Assembly: GCA_910577945.1 (NCBI GenBank)
Contig: CAJTNI010000010.1
Span: 4,191-68,190, forward strand
DNA length: 64,000 nt
Direction of reading: 5' to 3'
From: an uncultured Christensenella sp.
Lineage (GTDB): Bacteria > Bacillota > Clostridia > Christensenellales > Pumilibacteraceae
Shown: piece after piece, positions 9,050 through 16,707 of the stretch
Numbering within the stretch: the stretch's first letter is position 1
Layout of the letters: every line of letters starts with the position of its first letter
Made by a program: the position numbers and the translations under genes
The notes under the pieces: generated by a model
Databases searched by the model: none
What the model saw: only the letters and a program-made list of their open reading frames with translations
What the model was told of the DNA's origin: nothing

Positions 9050-9162
9050 GTCGTTTCGAGCGGTGCGCGTCCGCGCGCAGTCGAGAAACCTTCCCATTCT
9101 CGTATTTGTCGTAAAAAAGATTTCTCCGCTTCGTTCGCTGCGCTCGCTTCGGTCGAAATGAC
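9050..9162. repeat. Inverted pair of GTC(A/G)TTTCGA...GAGAAA(T/C)C elements
   Basis: Two copies of a palindrome-like intergenic element lie head to head. Copy 1 (9050-9090) starts GTCGTTTCGAGCGG and ends GTCGAGAAACC. Copy 2 (9119-9162), read on the minus strand, starts GTCATTTCGACCGAAG and ends GCGGAGAAATC. Both resemble the REP-like elements scattered in many bacterial genomes. They fill the 273-bp gap between the XRE-cupin gene and potA. Confidence 0.6.
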
Positions 9163-9215
9163 GTCGGTATCGAGCTCACTCGTTTAACGGCGCGCATAGC
9201 GACGCGGATACGCGC

Positions 9216-9773
9216 TCAAAAGCTGGGCGGGGTCGATATCCACAGCACCTTGCTCATGCCGCCCTTAGCGACGTTTTTCAAATAATGCTTGCGGTCGGAC
9301 GGGTAGTAAAACGTTTCGCCCGCCTTGGCGCGCGCCTTGCGGTCGCCTACCGTAATTTCCACCTCGCCCTGCAAGACGTACCCGAACTCCTCGCCCTCGT
9401 GCGGAATGTCCGCGTCCGTACAAGCGCCGTCGGCAAGCTCGACGATAATGGGCTCCAACTCGTTCTTTTGCGCCGTTGGCACAATCCAAGTGATTTTCAC
9501 GCCGTCCGACTCCTTCTCGAAAAAATCCTCGGGCGTAAACACGAGCTGCGACTCGTCGTCGTCCGAAAAGAACTCTTTCAGGCTCGACCCGAGCAGCGTG
9601 AGGATATCTATCAGCGTGGCAATCGACGGCGACGTCAAGTCGTTTTCGAGCTGGCTGATAAACCCCTTGCTAAGCTCCGCACGGTCCGCAAGCTCCTCCT
9701 GCGTAAGCCCGTTTTTAAGCCTGAGGTCGCGCAGCTTTCCGCCCAGCGAAAACCCGCTTTCGTTACCGTTCAC
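9216..9773 (-). CDS. XRE-cupin transcriptional regulator of the pot operon (PuuR-like)
   Basis: 185-residue regulator: an N-terminal XRE helix-turn-helix (LRDLRLKNGLTQEELADRAE, then LSKGFISQLENDLTSPSIATL) joined by an acidic linker to a C-terminal cupin barrel (HEGEEFGYVLQGEVEITVGD ... FYYPSDRKHYLKN). The same architecture is found in PuuR and in regulators next to polyamine transporter genes; the cupin is thought to sense the small molecule. Translation starts at GTG 9773 with GAGG upstream. It lies directly upstream of potABCD on the same strand. Its promoter (9840-9868) has an inverted repeat over the transcription start, so it most likely controls itself and potABCD in response to polyamine. 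That link is inference from position. Confidence 0.85.
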   Translation of the reverse strand: MNGNESGFSLGGKLRDLRLKNGLTQEELADRAELSKGFISQLENDLTSPSIATLIDILTLLGSSLKEFFSDDDESQLVFTPEDFFEKESDGVKITWIVPTAQKNELEPIIVELADGACTDADIPHEGEEFGYVLQGEVEITVGDRKARAKAGETFYYPSDRKHYLKNVAKGGMSKVLWISTPPSF

Positions 9774-9800
9774 AACAATTTACCTCGCCGAAAAGTTAAT

Positions 9801-9832
9801 TTTACTTAAACTTTTTGTTTAGATTAAGTAAA
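9801..9832. promoter_or_regulatory. Inverted repeat over the transcription start of the XRE-cupin gene (operator candidate)
   Basis: TTTACTTAA (9801-9809) and TTAAGTAAA (9824-9832) form a 9-bp inverted repeat that covers the predicted start of transcription (about 9833) and the first 30 nt of the leader. The position fits autorepression by the XRE-cupin protein. Confidence 0.5.
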
Positions 9833-9839
9833 CAGCGTG

Positions 9840-9868
9840 ATTATATAGCATATATGCGCATATGTCAA
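9840..9868 (-). promoter_or_regulatory. Consensus sigma-A promoter of the XRE-cupin gene (and probably potABCD)
   Basis: Perfect TTGACA (9868-9863), 17-bp spacer, perfect TATAAT (9845-9840) on the minus strand, preceding the regulator gene by about 65 bp. A strong promoter of this kind beside a putative operator suggests control by repression. Confidence 0.85.
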
Positions 9869-9910
9869 CCGATTTATATAATCTTTTTTGCATTTTTTTT
9901 TTAAAAATTT

Positions 9911-9945
9911 TTTTAACGAAAAAGGCGGCGCGTATCGCGTCGCCT
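9911..9945 (-). terminator. Rho-independent terminator of the LRR operon
   Basis: Minus-strand stem AGGCGACGCG / CGCGCCGCCT (9945-9923, one G-T pair) followed by TTTTTCGTT and a longer T-rich run. It lies 33 bp after the stop of the second leucine-rich-repeat gene. Confidence 0.8.
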
Positions 9946-9977
9946 CAAACGGAATATTTACAGGCACGTCAACGATT

Positions 9978-11828
9978 TTAAATCTCGATATCGCCGTCGC
10001 CGCAATGCACCGTCAAGCTCGTGCCGCCGTGCCAATTATCGTCCTTTTCCATATCGTAAAACTCGGCTTTCGTGCCGTTGTAATAGATATCTTTAAGCGC
10101 CTCGCAGTCCTCGAACACGCCGAACGCGAGATACTTTAACGTGGGTTCTATATACACGGCGGTAAGCGCCTCGCAGTTTTCAAAAGCGAAATCCTCGATG
10201 CTAAGCACACTGCGCGACAGCCTGACCTCGGTAAGCTCGCCGCAATTCCTGAACGAATGGTCGCAGATTTCTTTTATGTTGTCGGGCACGATAAGATTTT
10301 TTATATCGCGCTGCGAAAACGCGCCGTCGAATATCTTATCTATATCGGCGTCTGTGGGTATTACCGCGTTTTTGACGGCGGCGATAATCGCGCGTTCTTG
10401 CCTGTCTATAAGACAGCCGCCGCTCACGTAATACCGCGCGTTCCCCTCGGCTACCGATATCCTCGACAAATCGCGACATTCGGAAAACGCGTCGTAATCT
10501 ATCAGTCCAACGTCCGCGGGGATTGAAATTTCTTGCAGACCGCCGTACTCGAACGCGCACTCGCCTATTTCAAAAAGACTGTCGGGCAAGCGCACGCGCG
10601 ACAAATTTACGCACCCCGAAAAAGCGAGGTCGCCAATCTCCGTCACGCCGTCGGGCACAAAAAACTCGGTAATATCCTTGCGGTCTTTGTATGCGCCGTC
10701 TGCGATAATATTCGGCTTGACCGCCTCGGGCTTGACCGTTTTTACGGGCGCGCCCGATTTATCGACCGCGCCGTCGGCACAGTTGACTACGTACTCGGGC
10801 GTTTGAGAATCCCACCCGTTTCCCTTATCCACCCTTTTCCACTCGCCCACAGTGCCGCCGTACTCGATAAGCTTTAATTGCTCGCAGGCTTCGAAAGCGA
10901 GCGCGCCAATCTTTTTAAGCGACTTGGGCAAAACGATTTTGTACAGCTTTTCGCATAAATGGAACGCCAGCTCGGCAATTTCTTTAACCCCCTCGCCGAG
11001 CTGAGCCGTGCGCATCCTGCCGCAAAAATCAAACGCGCTCCTGCTTATTACGTCCACCGAGCCCGCGACCGTAACGTTTATAAGATACGTATTGTCCTCG
11101 AACGCGTTTTCGCCGATAAACCTCACGCCGTCGGGGATTGTTATCGAGGATAAAGAACAGCCGTAAAACGCCCTGTGCCCTATAATCGTAAGACTGCGCG
11201 GAAGTTCTATGCTTTTGAGCGACAACAAGCCGCAAAACGCCTCGTCGCCGATAATTCTGATGCCCTCGGGCAGACCGACGCTTTCCAATAAGTGAACGTG
11301 CGTAAACGCCTTGCTTGCCACAGCCGTCATCGGCTTGCCGCCGAGCTTTTGAGCAAGAACGATTTTATCCTCGTACTTGTATTCATCGCGCACGCCGACG
11401 GCGGAATACGATTTGCCGTCCGCATTGAGCGCGTACACTACCTTTTCCGTAAGCGATTTTTCGCCCGTGCCGTAATCGGCGGGATTGTACCTTACGCCGC
11501 ACGTGCCGTCCGCGCACCTGATTACGCAATAATCGAGCGCTCTGCACGCCGTATTTTCCCACTCCTCGACCGTACCGAGGTACTCGATTTCGCCGAGCGC
11601 AGTACCGCAAAACGCGCCGTCGGCTATTTGCACGACGCTTTCGGGCAAGACGAGCGTTTTGAGCGCGCCGCACTTTTTGAACGCGCCCGTGTCGATGCCG
11701 ACCACGTACTTGCCCTCGTAGATTTTGGGAACGACTATTTTTTCGGCGTTACGCGCCTTGACCTTTTTGAGGATATAACAGGTCTTGTTTTTATCGAGCT
11801 TGAATACAAGCTTTACGCAGTCGCTCAT
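9978..11828 (-). CDS. BspA-type leucine-rich repeat protein, large (no signal peptide)
   Basis: 616 residues built almost entirely of BspA-like repeats (consensus I-P-x-x-V-x-x-I-G-x-x-A-F-x-x-C), for example VTEIGDLAFSGCVNLSRVRLP. It starts MSDCVKLVFKLDKNK; this ATG overlaps the stop of the preceding LRR gene as ATGA, so the two are translationally coupled. There is no signal peptide, membrane helix or cell-wall sorting signal, so the protein appears cytoplasmic, although BspA-type repeats are best known from surface proteins. Repeated short blocks of the type EYGGTVGEWKRV and YNGTKAEFYDM end sub-arrays of repeats. It ends TVHCGDGDIEI, nearly the same as the end of its partner (TVHCSDGDIKL), showing duplication. 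Function unknown; a protein-binding scaffold is the usual guess. Confidence 0.85.
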   Translation of the reverse strand: MSDCVKLVFKLDKNKTCYILKKVKARNAEKIVVPKIYEGKYVVGIDTGAFKKCGALKTLVLPESVVQIADGAFCGTALGEIEYLGTVEEWENTACRALDYCVIRCADGTCGVRYNPADYGTGEKSLTEKVVYALNADGKSYSAVGVRDEYKYEDKIVLAQKLGGKPMTAVASKAFTHVHLLESVGLPEGIRIIGDEAFCGLLSLKSIELPRSLTIIGHRAFYGCSLSSITIPDGVRFIGENAFEDNTYLINVTVAGSVDVISRSAFDFCGRMRTAQLGEGVKEIAELAFHLCEKLYKIVLPKSLKKIGALAFEACEQLKLIEYGGTVGEWKRVDKGNGWDSQTPEYVVNCADGAVDKSGAPVKTVKPEAVKPNIIADGAYKDRKDITEFFVPDGVTEIGDLAFSGCVNLSRVRLPDSLFEIGECAFEYGGLQEISIPADVGLIDYDAFSECRDLSRISVAEGNARYYVSGGCLIDRQERAIIAAVKNAVIPTDADIDKIFDGAFSQRDIKNLIVPDNIKEICDHSFRNCGELTEVRLSRSVLSIEDFAFENCEALTAVYIEPTLKYLAFGVFEDCEALKDIYYNGTKAEFYDMEKDDNWHGGTSLTVHCGDGDIEI

Positions 11829-13006
11829 AGCTTTATATCTCCGTCGGAGCAATGCACCGTTTCGATAAGCGCGCTGTTCCAATACGCGTCCTTATCGAGC
11901 GATTCCCACTGCGCCCTTGTGCCGTTGTAACAAACCTCGCTCAAATTTTCGCACCCGTCGAATACGCCCAAACCGAGATACGCAAGGCTTGCGGGCAGTA
12001 TAACCGTTTCCAGCGCCGCGCACTCCTCGAACGCCCAATCGCCGATGCGCTCGACGCCCTCGTGCAAATCCGCCTCAATCAGACCGTCGCACCAAGCGAA
12101 CGCGTTGGCGCAAAGCTCGGTTATGCGGTCGGGAATTTCGACCGCCGTCATTTCGTCGCAGCTCTCGAACGCGCGCTCGCCTATCGTCGTTACGCTGCCG
12201 TCGTTCGGTATGACCGAATACGAGCAGCCCGCGACGAGCCGCTTGTCCGCCGTACGTATCACGCAGTTGTCCGCGCTGTGATAAACCTTGTTGCCCGCGG
12301 CGACGGACAGAGTCTTTATGCCGCTGTCGCAAAACGCGCCCGCGCAAATTTCCTCCACCGTCTCGGGCAGCTCGACCGCGCCGAGCGCCGTGCAGTACGC
12401 AAACGCGTCGCTCTCTATGCGCCGCAAGCCGTCCGCAAAAACGACCTCTTCGAGCGCGTCGCAGCAATCGAACGCGGACTCGCCTATTTCGGTTATGCCG
12501 CCGCCGAGCGTCACGCGTTTAAGGCTTTTGCAATCCTCGAACGCGCTTTTTTCAATGCGCCCCGCGCCCGAAACGGTCAATTCGGCAATGCGCGGAAACG
12601 CGGCTTTGGAGGCGACCGAAATCGGCACGTCCGCTTGCGCTATGTGATAGCATCTATCGAAAATCTTAGGCTGTATTACGACGTTCGCGTTTTTTATTAC
12701 CACGCTGCGCAAATTCACGCAATCGCGAAACGCGGCTTTGCCGATAAACTCGACCGTTTCCGGCACGACGATATACTCGATATCGCTGCCGCAAAACGCT
12801 TTGGGCGCGAGCCGCTTGACGCTGTCGGGGATTATCACCGTTTTAAACGCCCCGCCCTTAAACGCGCCCGAACCGATTTCCTCTATGTACATGCCGTCGC
12901 AGTACTTGGGCAGCTCCAAGCAATCGCACGCCGCGGCACGCACGCGTTTAAGCACGCAAAATCGGTCGTGCTTGGATTTAACCTTGAACATTGCTCCGTC
13001 GCGCAT
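11825..13006 (-). CDS. BspA-type leucine-rich repeat protein, small (no signal peptide)
   Basis: 393-residue paralogue of the following gene. The N-terminal cap (MFKVKSKHDRFCVLKRVRA) matches that of the larger protein (LVFKLDKNKTCYILKKVKA), then come about ten BspA-like repeats such as GGITEIGESAFDCCDALEEV and EGVERIGDWAFEECAALETV, and the shared end CYNGTRAQWESLDKD...TVHCSDGDIKL. No secretion signal. The start ATG at 13006 has no strong ribosome binding site and lies 12 nt after the flavodoxin-like gene; its stop overlaps the next gene's start (ATGA). The three genes share a promoter at 13754-13782. The role is unknown; the short distance suggests that the two LRR proteins act together. Confidence 0.85.
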   Translation of the reverse strand: MRDGAMFKVKSKHDRFCVLKRVRAAACDCLELPKYCDGMYIEEIGSGAFKGGAFKTVIIPDSVKRLAPKAFCGSDIEYIVVPETVEFIGKAAFRDCVNLRSVVIKNANVVIQPKIFDRCYHIAQADVPISVASKAAFPRIAELTVSGAGRIEKSAFEDCKSLKRVTLGGGITEIGESAFDCCDALEEVVFADGLRRIESDAFAYCTALGAVELPETVEEICAGAFCDSGIKTLSVAAGNKVYHSADNCVIRTADKRLVAGCSYSVIPNDGSVTTIGERAFESCDEMTAVEIPDRITELCANAFAWCDGLIEADLHEGVERIGDWAFEECAALETVILPASLAYLGLGVFDGCENLSEVCYNGTRAQWESLDKDAYWNSALIETVHCSDGDIKL

Positions 13007-13018
13007 AATTTACGCAAC

Positions 13019-13681
13019 TCACTTTTTGAGCTTCTTTTTAAGCTCGCGCTTTTTGTCGTCGGGCGCTTTGGCGGCGGAATCGAGCTCGGCAAAGAACTGT
13101 TTTTCCTCCTCGGCGTCGGTTATCTCGGGCGGGCTGTACAGCTTTTCGTCCACCGTTCTGCCCTCGATATAATCTATAAGAGGCTGCACGTTTTCCTTTT
13201 TCACCTCGTCGATAGGGGCTTTGACCACGCTCATCAAAAACGTGTCCTCGTCGCTCAATATCTCCGCCGATTGAATTTGACGCACGCGCATGGCAAGCTG
13301 CATTTTTTCCATTCTGCCCAATTCGTCGAGGTCGAACCCGCCCTGCGCATAGAACACGGGCACAAACTTTTCGTACGCGACGCTTATCGTAGCCTCTTTG
13401 ACGCGCTGCGGGATATGATTGCGGAACGGCATATAGCCCACGCCGCACACGATAAGTTTTTTGTATACCGCGCCCAAATACTCGGAAAACTTTCCGAACC
13501 CGTTGATAACGCCGCCGCGCACCGAGCCGATATACAGTATCTTATCGTAGCCCGCGAGCATGTCGCCCCTGCACTTGTCTGCGGGCACTGCGTCGCAGCC
13601 TATGGCGTTGCCGAGAATATCGACGTAACGCTTGACGTAACCGTATTTGGAATAGAAAACTATGAGCAATTTACCTTTCAT
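13019..13681 (-). CDS. Flavodoxin-domain protein
   Basis: 220 residues. The first 160 form a flavodoxin-like domain: KLLIVFYSKYGYVKRYVDILG (strand, then the FMN-phosphate loop SKYGYVKR in place of the usual S/T-x-T-G-N-T), YDKILYIGSVRGGVINGF and KKLIVCGVGY. It resembles the flavodoxin domain of protoporphyrinogen-oxidase-like (HemG-type) proteins more than electron-carrier flavodoxins. The C-terminal 60 residues are charged and end in a Lys-rich helix (KKRELKKKLKK). GAGG lies eight bases before the ATG. It is the first gene of the operon with the two LRR proteins. FMN binding and partner are inferred, not shown. Confidence 0.7.
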   Translation of the reverse strand: MKGKLLIVFYSKYGYVKRYVDILGNAIGCDAVPADKCRGDMLAGYDKILYIGSVRGGVINGFGKFSEYLGAVYKKLIVCGVGYMPFRNHIPQRVKEATISVAYEKFVPVFYAQGGFDLDELGRMEKMQLAMRVRQIQSAEILSDEDTFLMSVVKAPIDEVKKENVQPLIDYIEGRTVDEKLYSPPEITDAEEEKQFFAELDSAAKAPDDKKRELKKKLKK

Positions 13682-13753
13682 CTTTACCTCGAAAAAAACG
13701 ACGACAGCCGCGCGAGCCGTTACGCCCGCGCCGCGCGCGTATAACTGCTATAA

Positions 13754-13782
13754 AGTATACCAAACCGCGCCGATTTTTTCAA
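13754..13782 (-). promoter_or_regulatory. Sigma-A promoter of the flavodoxin-LRR operon
   Basis: Minus strand TTGAAA (13782-13777), 17-bp spacer, TATACT (13759-13754). The expected start of transcription lies about 65 nt before the flavodoxin-like gene. Confidence 0.75.
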
Positions 13783-13794
13783 GCGTTTTGCGCG

Positions 13795-16707
13795 CTATAT
13801 ATCGTACTTGGAAAGTATCGCGCTGGGCGACTTGCGCAGCAGCGTCAGCACGGGCAGAATGCCGCACAGTATGCAAACGCCGTACAGCACGGCAAGCACA
13901 ATCAGCGCGTACCAGAACGGGTAGTACAAAATATACCCCATAAGCGACGACGTGCCGAGCGCCGCCAAAAACCCGCTCATAATCAAATACCCGATAAACA
14001 CGGTGAGCGTCGTCAGCAGCAGCGCCTCCACAAAGAACTTGAAAACGAGATTCTTTTTGGACACGCCTATCGCGCGATAAATGCCTATTTCCTTGATTCG
14101 GCTCATGAGCGCCGAACGCATGATAAAGTACATGCACAGACTGAGCAGCACGACCACAACGGCGAGCGCAATCAAGCTTGTCATTATATCCAAATCTTGA
14201 CTGAACTCCTCCTTTACGTCGGCGGGCGTCAGCAACCGACTGTCGCCGAACGCTCTCAAAAACTTTTCAGTGCGATTGGGGTCGGACGAATGCACGCGCA
14301 TATAGTACCCGTTGAACGGCACGCCCGTGACGATATCGTCCTGCCAAAAGTACGACGACGCCATAGAATGCGTATCGCCCGCGCGCTTGGACAGCCGAAT
14401 AAATTCGGCGTCGTTGACGAAGAAATTCACATAGTCGATGTTCTGATTATACGCGTACTTGTAATACTCCGTACCGTACTTGTTTTTAAGCCGCGCGATT
14501 TCGGCGGCGAGCGCCGCGTTGCATTCCGCATTGGACTTATTTGCGTCAGACACCGTCGGGTAGACGCCGTTTTGCGCCTTGTACGTGCGCGCGTAATAAT
14601 AACCGTTTTGGTCGGTCAAGTAGTCGTACAACGCCGTTTCGCCCTTTACGACGTACATCCACGCGTTAAAGCCGTCCACGGTGCCGCTTCCGAATGCGGC
14701 GGCAAACCGCAAATACTCCTCGTAATACTCGTAGAAATAGTCGAGATACTCGTAATAATGCGCCTGATAATATTCGTCGTACGCCTTTATAAAGTCGGCG
14801 TCGTCGACGTCGTCGGGTACGCTATCGGGCAGAAGCGCGGTAATAAAATCGAACTCTTCGACGCGCTTGTACGCCTTTGCGTTCAACCACTCTGCGTAAT
14901 CGGACACGCAGCCCATGTAATTGTCGAACTTGCCGACGAGCTTGAACTCCGCGCCGTGCAGCATCAATTTGCCGTCGAGCGGCACGTCCAGATTTTTTTG
15001 TGCGTTCGCCAGATATACGACTTCGCCGTCGTCGAGCTCCATCGAGAAATCGGACGCGCGCCTAATGTACGACTGCGACTGCTCGATTGACGATTTGGCG
15101 ACGGTCAAATCGTGCATGTACACAACGGGCTCGTCGGCAGTCGCCACGCCCGCTATAATCGCCGCGCCGTCGCCGACCGTCACCCACATGCCGAGCAAAT
15201 CGTCGTAATCCTCGATATACCCGAGCGTGGAGTTTTTCAAAAACTCGTCGGCGAGCATGCTCGAAATCACCGCCTCGTTTTTCGCAAGCCCGTCCTTGCG
15301 ACCCGCGCGCAGCGTGCCGCCGCAAACAGACGCGCCGACCACCACGGCGTTTCGCGCGTAATTGCCGTCCACGCGCATTATGGAAAACGTTTCGAACCTG
15401 CCCGTTTGCAGCCTGACCGATACCGCGCCGCTCGGCATGCCCGTTCTGTCAATCGTCACGTAGTCGATGCCGCTATCCGCCCTACCCACGGCGGCGTTGA
15501 GCCTGTCGGATTGCTCGCCGTTCTCGACGCGCAAGTAGAACGTGTTGTGGCTGTACGAATTGCTTAAATCAATCAACTTGCGGAAGGACGTGCCGAAAAC
15601 CGCGCTTACGAGCACGAACACCGCCGCAAACAACAGCATGAGCCGCCTGAAAAATATGCGGCTGCGCTTTTTTACGAAATGCGTTTTAAGCCCGCCGCGC
15701 GCCGCCGCGCCGAACGTAAACAGTCGCCCGCACTTGCCGTCGCTCTTGACGGGCGGCAGCTCGGACATATCCACGCTTTGGACGGCGGCCGTCGGCGCGC
15801 CGCGCTCGAATACGCCGTCGTCGAACCTAATCTCGCCCGACTCGTCCACTATATGCACGCCCGGCGTATCGACGCGCAAGTACAGCTTGCCGCCGCTGTT
15901 CACGATTTTCAACCGCACGGGCGTTTGCGGCGTATCGCCGTAATATCCTACATTGACGGCGTCGCCGTTAAGCTCGCGCTTATCCAGCTCGCCCAGATAC
16001 ACCGTGTTTTTGTCGCGCGCCGTATACCCGCCCGCCGATTGGTTGTCGCGCACCGACAACACCTTTCCGTCACCCAGCTCGATAACCTTGTCGCAGTAGT
16101 AATCGACGAGGTGCGCTTCGTGCGTAACCAGCACGACCAAATGCTCCTTCGCAATCGCGCGCAGTATTTCCATTACCACGAGCGTGTTCGCCTCGTCGAG
16201 GTTGCCCGTCGGCTCGTCGGCGAGGATTATGCGCGGGTTTTTGACGATTGCGCGCGCAATAGCTATGCGCTGCTGCTGCCCGCCCGAAAGCGTGTCGGGC
16301 AAGCGCTTGGCGAACTTTTCCATGCCCACGTTGGCGAGCGCGGCGGCGACGCGCCCGTCAATCTCGTCGGGGTCGGTCATGCCGCACAGCCGCAGCGCGT
16401 TTTCCACGTTCTCGTAACAGGTCTGTTCGCGGTTGAGGTTGTAGTTTTGGAAAATATACCCGATATTGCGGTTGCGCAGGTCGTCCGTGCCGACGCGAAT
16501 ATCCGCGCCGTCGATTTCCACCGCACCGCCTGCGAACCCGTCCAGCCCGCCGAGCACGTTCAACAGCGTGGTCTTGCCGCACCCGCTCTTACCGAACAAC
16601 GCCACCATGCCGTTGTCGGGCAGCTCCAACGACACGTCGTCGATTACGTGTATCTCGTTGCTCTTGCCCTTATTGAAATACTTATCAAGCTTGGAAATCT
16701 TAATCAT
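13795..16707 (-). CDS. ABC transporter, fused ATPase and FtsX-type permease (970 aa)
   Basis: An ATPase domain (about 1-220) is fused to a MacB/FtsX-type permease. The ATPase has Walker A GKSGCGKT, the signature LSGGQQQR, Walker B IILADEPTGNLDE and the switch His in LVTHEAHL, the ADEPTGNLD form being typical of the MacB/LolD/FtsE group. After a short linker comes one membrane helix (LMLLFAAVFVLVSAVFGTSF, about 375), a large extracellular region of some 420 residues rich in Tyr and Asp, and three C-terminal helices; RIKEIGIYRAIGVSKKNLVF between the first two is the classic FtsX loop. Such proteins work as mechanotransmitters or exporters of peptides, not as sugar or ion importers. The start overlaps the stop of the upstream paralogue as ATGA. 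No sensor kinase or peptide gene is adjacent. Confidence 0.88.
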   Translation of the reverse strand: MIKISKLDKYFNKGKSNEIHVIDDVSLELPDNGMVALFGKSGCGKTTLLNVLGGLDGFAGGAVEIDGADIRVGTDDLRNRNIGYIFQNYNLNREQTCYENVENALRLCGMTDPDEIDGRVAAALANVGMEKFAKRLPDTLSGGQQQRIAIARAIVKNPRIILADEPTGNLDEANTLVVMEILRAIAKEHLVVLVTHEAHLVDYYCDKVIELGDGKVLSVRDNQSAGGYTARDKNTVYLGELDKRELNGDAVNVGYYGDTPQTPVRLKIVNSGGKLYLRVDTPGVHIVDESGEIRFDDGVFERGAPTAAVQSVDMSELPPVKSDGKCGRLFTFGAAARGGLKTHFVKKRSRIFFRRLMLLFAAVFVLVSAVFGTSFRKLIDLSNSYSHNTFYLRVENGEQSDRLNAAVGRADSGIDYVTIDRTGMPSGAVSVRLQTGRFETFSIMRVDGNYARNAVVVGASVCGGTLRAGRKDGLAKNEAVISSMLADEFLKNSTLGYIEDYDDLLGMWVTVGDGAAIIAGVATADEPVVYMHDLTVAKSSIEQSQSYIRRASDFSMELDDGEVVYLANAQKNLDVPLDGKLMLHGAEFKLVGKFDNYMGCVSDYAEWLNAKAYKRVEEFDFITALLPDSVPDDVDDADFIKAYDEYYQAHYYEYLDYFYEYYEEYLRFAAAFGSGTVDGFNAWMYVVKGETALYDYLTDQNGYYYARTYKAQNGVYPTVSDANKSNAECNAALAAEIARLKNKYGTEYYKYAYNQNIDYVNFFVNDAEFIRLSKRAGDTHSMASSYFWQDDIVTGVPFNGYYMRVHSSDPNRTEKFLRAFGDSRLLTPADVKEEFSQDLDIMTSLIALAVVVVLLSLCMYFIMRSALMSRIKEIGIYRAIGVSKKNLVFKFFVEALLLTTLTVFIGYLIMSGFLAALGTSSLMGYILYYPFWYALIVLAVLYGVCILCGILPVLTLLRKSPSAILSKYDI

